Assembly (NCBI GenBank): GCA_964614375.1
Contig: CAZTLI010000287.1
Span: 1-7,120, forward strand
DNA length: 7,120 nucleotides
Direction of reading: 5' to 3'
Source of the DNA: CAZTLI01 sp964614375
Lineage (GTDB): Bacteria > Chloroflexota > Anaerolineae > Aggregatilineales > Phototrophicaceae
In this document: positions 1 through 4,339 of the stretch, in pieces
Position numbering within the stretch: position 1 is the stretch's first letter
How the letters are laid out: every line of letters begins with the position of its first letter
Position numbers and translations under genes: made by a program
Notes under the pieces: model-generated
Databases searched by the model: none
What the model was told of the DNA's origin: nothing
Seen by the model: only the letters and a program-made list of their open reading frames with translations

Positions 1-1
1 A

Positions 2-100
2 ACCATCGCGTTTGCGCTCATCCCGATTACCCTGCTGGGATTGCTGGAATATCTTGACCCATCAGAGATAGGTTTCTATGAGGATGACGACACGGAGTGA
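2..100 (+). CDS. C-terminal fragment of a probable membrane protein
   Basis: An open frame runs in from the left edge and stops at TGA 98-100, giving 32 residues. The fragment opens with a hydrophobic stretch (TIAFALIPITLLGLLEYL) that looks like the end of a transmembrane helix. It closes with a short, strongly acidic tail (YEDDDTE). The other two plus frames are interrupted by stops within the first 90 bases, and an intrinsic terminator follows 30 bases after the stop, as expected for a real gene end. The family cannot be identified from so little sequence. An integral membrane protein with a soluble acidic C-terminus is an inference from composition only. Confidence 0.6.
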   Translation, partial: TIAFALIPITLLGLLEYLDPSEIGFYEDDDTE

Positions 101-129
101 GTCGCCTCGTACTTAAACGGATGATTGTG

Positions 130-157
130 AAAGGGCACAGTGCAGGTGTCCTTTTTT
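130..157 (+). terminator. Intrinsic terminator after the left-edge gene
   Basis: The arm AAGGGCAC (131-138) pairs with GTGTCCTT (146-153) around a 7-base loop, with one G-U wobble in the 8-bp stem. A run of six T follows (152-157). It lies 30 bases downstream of the left-edge stop codon and about 80 bases before the next promoter, so it should isolate the two transcription units. Confidence 0.75.
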
Positions 158-235
158 GATTCGACAAATGAGTCGTCAGACGGTGCTTTAGTCCTACTTG
201 CAACCTCTTTTTCGCTAACAATATGCCCGTTCAGG

Positions 236-263
236 TTGCCCGGTGTATAATAAACCATAAAAT
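236..263 (+). promoter_or_regulatory. Candidate sigma-70-type promoter for the repeat-containing secreted protein
   Basis: TTGCCC (236-241, 4/6 to the -35 consensus) and TAAAAT (258-263, 5/6 to the -10 consensus) are separated by 16 bases. The -10 lies 30 bases before the ATG at 294, which predicts a short leader. A perfect TATAAT at 246-251 is an alternative -10, but no -35 is visible at the right distance. The same octamer TAAAATAG sits at a similar distance before the S58 peptidase gene. Confidence 0.45.
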
Positions 264-293
264 AGCGCAGGAAAGCATACAAAAGGGTGCATC

Positions 294-2033
294 ATGCGAG
301 GTAAGCGTCGGTTATTGGTGATTGTATTACTCGTGTGGGCGCTGGCGGGGCTGGCAGTACAGGCCGCGCCCCCGGCGCAAACCAACGAGTTTGAACAGGA
401 ACTGCTGAACATCCGATTTGATATGGAAATTCTGGCGGGCACAGTTCTGGGTGACGAACGGCCTGATGGTTGGACGGGCAACCTTGTGCTGTCGTCTTCC
501 ACGTATATTGCCGATTTGTGGTTCGATAATGAATTGCTGGCGAATGAAATATTTGAGGATTCCCGACCTTTTGGCTGGATCGGCGCGACTTCATCCAACG
601 CCGCGCTCGTCGCGCGCAATGTCCGGCATGACCTCGAAATCGCCGCATTATCCGTCTATACGAGCTTCGATAATTTCCCTGCCGATTGGAGCGGTGGGCC
701 GCCGCTATATCGGTGTACGCGCTCGTTGATGAATCTCGTCTTTATCCTGGAATACGATGTGCAGACCCCAGACAATTTCCCCAATTACTGTCAGGCTGTC
801 TCTGGGGAGATTGATACGGTGGTCGTGTCCTTCCGCGAAAACAATACGGACATTTTAGAGCGTTTGCCCGAATTGATTCTATCCGTTCGCGGTGATCTGG
901 AGCGTATCGCGGACGAAGTGCTCGGCTTGAACAATCGTCCACCGGGCTGGATTTGGGTGGGCGCAAATCGCAATCTCGACTCGCCGACTCTGCTGGGCGA
1001 TGCGTTCCTGGATATGGGGCTGCTCGCAGATAATCAACTGGGTCCCGGTGAACGGCCTGCGGAATGGATCGGCGCCCTCGCCAACAATGATTTGCTCACG
1101 TATCGTAACCTGCGCCACGACATAGAATTGTTAGCCGACGCGATATTGGGTGTGAATGTGCGTCCGACAGGTTGGCAGGGGGTAGACATCCTCGAACGGT
1201 GTGACCCCAATACACAAAATCTGGTCATCGTCGTGCAGAATAATTTTACACTGGCTATCGACACCACAATCACGGATCGCCAGACCTATTGTTTTCAGGC
1301 CGCAAACGCCGCGAATCAATTAGCCGAAAATCCGCCCATTGAAGTGATTGAAGCTGAGCAAGAAACCCGCTATCTCGCCGAGTCGCGCAATGCCTTCGCC
1401 TATCTTGACCCGGCGGCGTTAGAGTACATGGGCGTGATGCCCTGGGGCACTGGCTTCCGCGCGTGGTATCGCAATTTTGGCGAATCGACCATGATGTTCG
1501 TCAGTGGTGAGGGTTTCGCCGTGTTCATTGATCGCCGCTGGACGACGATGGATGAAAATCGTTTTCGCACCTTGCCCACGCTGGAAGGGATTCGCCCGCT
1601 GACGTTCTGTGATGCGTTCTGGTGCAATGGCCCCGCGCCCACACCCACACCAACAGGCGCAGGCCCGCTGGATGCGATTATCAACGCCGCGACGCCACCC
1701 GCTACGCTCAATCCATCGGATGTCAGCCAGACCAAGCAGCAGGTATCGTGGAACAATATCCGCGTGACCTATGTCCAGCATATCCCGGATAGAGGTGTCG
1801 CTCAGGTCACGCTCGACATTTGCAATGATGTGGCGCAGGTTTCGTGTGAACAGGTGATTAGCGTCTTTGATAATGGGACAGGCTTGCCACGCCCGGTTGT
1901 GTCACAATTTAATGGTCGTAATGTATATGAATTCCCGTATGGTTACACGACCAATCTGCTCATCGAGGGACAAACACTTTTCTCGACAGATATATGGCTC
2001 AATGACCCATCCCTGTTAACACCGGTTCCGTAG
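294..2033 (+). CDS. Secreted repeat protein with two three-repeat modules, SH3-like region and Pro-Thr linker
   Basis: This 579-residue protein belongs to no family I recognise. Residues 1-24 form a signal peptide: basic MRGKRR, a hydrophobic core, and a likely cleavage after AVQA. Residues 38-296 contain six short repeats, each with an Asp followed 17-19 residues later by an invariant Trp (W60, 95, 132, 219, 258, 294). Most also have ExLAD in the first half and RPxGWxG in the second. They form two triads, each followed by a cysteine-bracketed segment (C141-C166 and C303-C333). Residues 357-415 (ending in EGFAVFIDRRW) resemble a bacterial SH3 fold, but weakly. A PTPTPT linker at about 449-454 leads to a C-terminal region of about 100 residues with a likely beta structure. 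All eight cysteines fall into four close pairs, which fits disulfides outside the cytoplasm. The ATG is supported by AAGGG (283-287) six bases upstream. The gene is monocistronic between two terminators. A cell-surface or extracellular binding role is inference. Confidence 0.9.
   Translation: MRGKRRLLVIVLLVWALAGLAVQAAPPAQTNEFEQELLNIRFDMEILAGTVLGDERPDGWTGNLVLSSSTYIADLWFDNELLANEIFEDSRPFGWIGATSSNAALVARNVRHDLEIAALSVYTSFDNFPADWSGGPPLYRCTRSLMNLVFILEYDVQTPDNFPNYCQAVSGEIDTVVVSFRENNTDILERLPELILSVRGDLERIADEVLGLNNRPPGWIWVGANRNLDSPTLLGDAFLDMGLLADNQLGPGERPAEWIGALANNDLLTYRNLRHDIELLADAILGVNVRPTGWQGVDILERCDPNTQNLVIVVQNNFTLAIDTTITDRQTYCFQAANAANQLAENPPIEVIEAEQETRYLAESRNAFAYLDPAALEYMGVMPWGTGFRAWYRNFGESTMMFVSGEGFAVFIDRRWTTMDENRFRTLPTLEGIRPLTFCDAFWCNGPAPTPTPTGAGPLDAIINAATPPATLNPSDVSQTKQQVSWNNIRVTYVQHIPDRGVAQVTLDICNDVAQVSCEQVISVFDNGTGLPRPVVSQFNGRNVYEFPYGYTTNLLIEGQTLFSTDIWLNDPSLLTPVP
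405..797 (+). repeat. Protein repeat triad 1 (residues 38-168)
   Basis: Three repeats lie at residues 38-63, 71-98 and 107-134. The key Asp/Trp pairs are D43/W60, D78/W95 and D113/W132. Repeats 1 and 2 keep RP before the GW (R56-P57 and R91-P92), while repeat 3 has only FPADW. The triad ends with C141, nine residues after the last Trp, and YCQA at C166. Similarity to triad 2 is clear at protein level but short at DNA level (for example TGGATCGGCGC is shared), so this is an old internal duplication. Confidence 0.8.
882..1301 (+). repeat. Protein repeat triad 2 (residues 197-336)
   Basis: Three repeats lie at residues 197-224, 234-261 and 270-296, with Asp/Trp pairs D201/W219, D240/W258 and D276/W294. 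This triad is the more regular of the two, and the last repeat (RHDIELLADAILG, then RPTGWQG) is closest to the consensus. The third repeats of both triads begin with RN-V/L-RHD-L/I-E. C303 again follows the last Trp by nine residues and the module ends in YCFQA at C333. The offset from triad 1 is about 159-163 residues for corresponding repeats. Confidence 0.8.
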
Positions 2034-2057
2034 GTGTGTTTTCAACTTCGTAGAATC

Positions 2058-2093
2058 AAAAAAGGGGATGTCCGGGTATGGATGTCCCCTTTT
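2058..2093. terminator. Bidirectional intrinsic terminator between the secreted-protein gene and greA
   Basis: GGGGATGTCC (2064-2073) pairs with GGATGTCCCC (2080-2089) around a 6-base loop, with two G-U wobbles. The stem is flanked by six A on the left (2058-2063) and four T on the right (2090-2093). It therefore reads as hairpin plus U-tract on both strands. It serves the plus-strand gene ending at 2033 and the minus-strand greA ending at 2118. The minus-strand version, with six U, looks stronger. Confidence 0.85.
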
Positions 2094-2117
2094 CATTTGT
2101 ACGGCATGATGTGCGGA

Positions 2118-2603
2118 CTATGTTTCGTCAGGAATCACTTCAATGGCGCGGACTTTATAGCGCACCGTACCCATTGGGACTTCGACTTCGACTACATCGC
2201 CCACTTTGCGACCTTGTAACGCCTGACCCACTGGCGAACTGATGGATACACCCTTCAATCCGTGGGCAACTTCGGCGCTGCCCCGCAGGTCGAAGACCAG
2301 TTCCTCTTTTTCTTCTATATCCCACACGATGACGCGATTGCCCGGTGTGATGATATCCGGGTCGGCGTCTTCGTCAATGACTTCTGCATGAACGAGGATA
2401 TTCCGTAGTTCGGCAATACGGCTGTCAAGGCGTTCTTTGGCGACCATCGCATCGTAAAAAGTTGCATCTTCGCCATCTTCGTCCTCATGGGCTTCCTCAA
2501 CCAGCGCTGCGACTTCGACACTATCGACATTGATAAGCTGGTCAAGTTCCCGCTTGAGTTTTTCGTAGCCAGCGCGTGTTAGGATATACTTGTCCTCATT
2601 CAT
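2118..2603 (-). CDS. greA: Transcription elongation factor GreA
   Basis: GreA enters the RNA polymerase secondary channel and stimulates cleavage of backtracked transcripts. The 161-residue product has the usual family length. The N-terminal coiled coil begins with LTRAGYEKLKRELDQL and returns through RIAELRNIL to about residue 76. The C-terminal FKBP-like domain (about 84-157) carries the family signature SSPVGQALQGRKVGD (122-136). At the coiled-coil tip, the DLKE segment of E. coli GreA (D41 and E44) aligns with D43-G-E-D46, and the surrounding HEDEDGED is very acidic. The usual NAEY becomes ATFY. The ATG is supported by a perfect AGGAGG at 2609-2614, five bases upstream. The gene is monocistronic: it ends at the shared terminator, and no lysyl-tRNA synthetase gene follows it, although the two are often neighbours elsewhere. 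A greA-like paralogue is possible if the genome carries a more canonical copy. Confidence 0.93.
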   Translation of the reverse strand: MNEDKYILTRAGYEKLKRELDQLINVDSVEVAALVEEAHEDEDGEDATFYDAMVAKERLDSRIAELRNILVHAEVIDEDADPDIITPGNRVIVWDIEEKEELVFDLRGSAEVAHGLKGVSISSPVGQALQGRKVGDVVEVEVPMGTVRYKVRAIEVIPDET

Positions 2604-2736
2604 CGTTTCCTCCTACGGAATCACAGCATGTCGCCCAGCAAGACCAGACACCCCAACACGAACACCCAACCATACCAACTCATGCCGTCATGGTCGAAAT
2701 CGAACGTTACAGGGCTGTGGGTGGTTAGAGATTCAA

Positions 2737-2765
2737 ATATCCCGATGGGTTGGATCGGGACATAT
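2737..2765. promoter_or_regulatory. Inverted repeat in the greA/S58 divergent region
   Basis: TCCCGAT (2740-2746) and ATCGGGA (2754-2760) form a perfect 7-bp inverted repeat with a 7-base spacer. ATAT flanks on both outer sides extend the symmetry if two bases bulge on the right. It has no T-run on either strand, so it is not a simple terminator. It could be an operator for the divergent genes, or a hairpin in the greA leader RNA if the minus promoter at 2790-2795 is used. Confidence 0.4.
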
Positions 2766-2789
2766 CTGTGTTATGCGCGAACGGCACGT

Positions 2790-2818
2790 ATTATAACGCG
2801 AAATGATATGAATTAAAA
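2790..2818 (-). promoter_or_regulatory. Candidate greA promoter (minus strand)
   Basis: The minus strand carries a perfect TATAAT at 2790-2795. A T-rich but poor -35 (TTTTAA, 2813-2818) lies 17 bases upstream. Use of this promoter would give greA a leader of roughly 180 bases. An alternative extended -10 (TGGTATGGT on the minus strand, 2669-2677) lies closer to the gene but is a weaker match. Confidence 0.35.
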
Positions 2819-2819
2819 T
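2791..2819 (+). promoter_or_regulatory. Candidate promoter for the S58 peptidase gene
   Basis: TTATAA (2791-2796, 4/6 to -35) and TAAAAT (2814-2819, 5/6 to -10) are 17 bases apart. The -10 is 33 bases before the ATG at 2853. The elements overlap those of the candidate greA promoter on the other strand. The TAAAATAG octamer also occurs in the candidate promoter before position 294. Confidence 0.45.
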
Positions 2820-2852
2820 AGAACGTGGAGTTCAGATTAAGAGGGAGCAGTC

Positions 2853-3923
2853 ATGACGAGGCTGCGTGAGTTAGGCATTACCCCCGGTTATTTACCTGTC
2901 GGACGGCACAATGCCATTACCGATGTGCGCGGTGTGCGTGTGGGGCATACGACGCTGATACAGGATGCTGATGGCAGTGCCATACGAACGGGAACGACGG
3001 CGATATTGCCCCACGACGGTGACATCTTCCGCGAAAAGCCCGCCGCTGCGGTTTATACACTCAATGGCTTTGGCAAAGCCGCTGGATTTGAACAGGTGCG
3101 CGAGTTTGGACGCATCGAGACGCCGATTGTGCTGACCAATACGCTCAATGTCGGGTTAGTGTGGGATGCTGTCGTCGCTTATATGCTGCGCCAACATGCC
3201 GACATCGGCCTGACCGCCGGGACAGTCAATCCCGTTGTGGGCGAGTGCAACGATGGTTATCTCAATGACATTCGCGGGCGACACGTCCGGCAGGAACACG
3301 TCTGGTCGGCGATAGAGACGGCAACAGATGGGGCAGTCGTTGAAGGCTGTGTGGGCGCGGGGACGGGCACGACCTGTTATTCGCTCAAAGGCGGCATTGG
3401 TACAGCCTCACGAGTCATTGGTGACGGGCAATATACTGTCGGCGCATTAGTGCAGACCAATTTTGGGCGCTTGCCCGAATTGATGGTCTGCGGCGTGCCT
3501 GTCGGACAGCATATTTACAGCCAAGCTATTCCGCCGTCCGACCCCGGTTCGGTGATGATGATTATCGCCACCGATGCGCCCTGTGACTCGCGCCAATTGG
3601 GGCGATTGGCGAAGCGTGCGGCCTTTGGTCTGGCGCGGACGGGCACAGTCTGTCACGATGGCAGTGGGGATTTTGTCATCGCCTTTTCGACCACCAATCG
3701 CTGGCAGCACGCAACGGATGAATGGGTGCAATCTGTGCCGCGTCTGACGGAGATGGGGCAGGTGATGGATATGTTTTTCGCCGCAGTCGTCGAATCCATC
3801 GAAGAAGCAGTCTTGAATTCACTCATCGCCGCCGAAACCATAACCGGGCGCGATGGCAACACCCGCCATGCCCTCGACCACGCCGCACTGCTAGACATCA
3901 TGCGGCGCTACCGCCGGATATGA
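2853..3923 (+). CDS. P1/S58 family self-processing aminopeptidase (DmpA/BapA type)
   Basis: Members of this N-terminal-nucleophile family are made as one chain and cut themselves before a serine. The two fragments assemble into an enzyme that releases N-terminal residues from short peptides, amides or beta-peptides. The 356 residues are close to DmpA length. Visible landmarks are the N-terminal NAITDVRGVRVGHTTL (20-35), ECNDGYLND (131-139, with Y136), GAGTGTTCYSLKGGIG (168-183), VQTNFGRLPEL (200-210, with N203) and PGSVMMIIATDAP (231-243). The predicted cleavage is Gly232-Ser233, with Ser233 as the nucleophile. HDGSGDFVIAFST (268-280) supplies S271 and D273 at the positions where DmpA has a catalytic Ser and an acidic residue. 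No signal peptide is present, so the enzyme is probably cytoplasmic. GAGGGAG (2841-2847) is the ribosome binding site. A small membrane protein gene follows immediately. Which substrate class (D-amino acid, beta-peptide or ordinary peptide) cannot be read from sequence. Confidence 0.92.
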   Translation: MTRLRELGITPGYLPVGRHNAITDVRGVRVGHTTLIQDADGSAIRTGTTAILPHDGDIFREKPAAAVYTLNGFGKAAGFEQVREFGRIETPIVLTNTLNVGLVWDAVVAYMLRQHADIGLTAGTVNPVVGECNDGYLNDIRGRHVRQEHVWSAIETATDGAVVEGCVGAGTGTTCYSLKGGIGTASRVIGDGQYTVGALVQTNFGRLPELMVCGVPVGQHIYSQAIPPSDPGSVMMIIATDAPCDSRQLGRLAKRAAFGLARTGTVCHDGSGDFVIAFSTTNRWQHATDEWVQSVPRLTEMGQVMDMFFAAVVESIEEAVLNSLIAAETITGRDGNTRHALDHAALLDIMRRYRRI

Positions 3924-3927
3924 GAGG
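3922..3927 (+). promoter_or_regulatory. Ribosome binding site inside the upstream stop codon
   Basis: GAGAGG begins within the TGA stop (3921-3923) of the S58 gene and lies seven bases before the ATG at 3935. An upstream in-frame ATG at 3920, overlapping the stop as ATGA, has no purine-rich site at a suitable distance. This favours 3935 as the main start and suggests translational coupling. Confidence 0.5.
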
Positions 3928-3934
3928 CTTTGTC

Positions 3935-4288
3935 ATGCGCCATCAACTTCTGAGATTGCGTTTCCCTCTGGCGCGCGGGTTGCTGCTGGCGTGGTTCATC
4001 TGGATACCGTTCGCCTTTTATGTCATTGATATTGAGATGTTCTGGGATGTGGCATTGTCGATTGCGTCGGTATTACTGGCGATTTCGAGCGGGCTGGCAC
4101 TGGTATCGGCGTGGATGAGTTTGCAGGGATGGCGTGAAATCCCCGAACGCTATAAGTTAAAGCGCCGCCCATCGCCACAATCCATCACCCATACGCAAAC
4201 CATAAATGACCCGATGACCCATATGCCTGTTTCGCCCCTGAGTGCAGACGACGACTCGCGCTCGCTGACCGATTTGCTAAAAAAATAG
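3935..4288 (+). CDS. Small membrane protein with two transmembrane helices
   Basis: This 117-residue protein is not recognised. A basic N-terminus (RHQLLRLRF) precedes a first hydrophobic helix (about 12-31) and a second (about 39-62), separated by a short acidic turn (DIEMFWD). The remaining 55 residues are polar. They begin with a basic stretch (YKLKRRP, 73-79), continue through a Thr/Pro/Met-rich section, and end with DDDSRSLTDLLKK. By the positive-inside rule both termini should be cytoplasmic. The gene starts 11 bases after the S58 peptidase stop, or overlaps it by four bases if ATG 3920 is used, which would add five residues. It is almost certainly co-transcribed with that peptidase. 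The small size and tail could suit an anchor or accessory subunit, but nothing in the sequence proves a link to peptidase function. Confidence 0.75.
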   Translation: MRHQLLRLRFPLARGLLLAWFIWIPFAFYVIDIEMFWDVALSIASVLLAISSGLALVSAWMSLQGWREIPERYKLKRRPSPQSITHTQTINDPMTHMPVSPLSADDDSRSLTDLLKK

Positions 4289-4304
4289 AGTGACGCATCG
4301 TCAC
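4280..4304 (-). terminator. Intrinsic terminator of the S9 peptidase operon, overlapping the convergent gene end
   Basis: GTGACG (4290-4295) and CGTCAC (4299-4304) form a perfect 6-bp stem with a 3-base loop. On the minus strand it is followed by TCTA and then a run of T (4285-4280). It lies 36 bases past the stop of the S9 gene. The A-run that encodes its U-tract forms the final Lys codons of the plus-strand membrane protein. On the plus strand only CCCATTTATT follows, so termination there is weaker. Confidence 0.7.
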
Positions 4305-4339
4305 CCCATTTATTATATCTACTTGCGATTGCCAGCCGC

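Noticed and set aside
121..159. Possible 12-codon leader peptide over the first terminator
   Set aside because: It has no ribosome site and ends within the U-tract. The hairpin is fully explained as the terminator of the left-edge gene.
1400..1781. Two overlapping minus-strand open frames of about 120 codons inside the secreted-protein gene
   Set aside because: They are antisense to a gene with signal peptide, repeats and a good start. They look compositionally accidental and lack a family signature.
2034..2219. 61-codon plus-strand open frame starting right after the secreted-protein stop
   Set aside because: It runs through the bidirectional terminator and then antisense to greA.
2590..2816. 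Small plus-strand open frames of 62-68 codons in the greA/S58 gap
   Set aside because: They lack ribosome sites, have Thr/Pro/Arg-biased translations and cover the G/T-skewed leader and promoter elements. The base skew explains their openness.
3722..3934. N-terminal extension of the small membrane protein back to 3722
   Set aside because: This part lies out of frame within the conserved S58 coding sequence, and its translation is Arg/His-rich and not protein-like. A start at 3935 or 3920 fits the operon.
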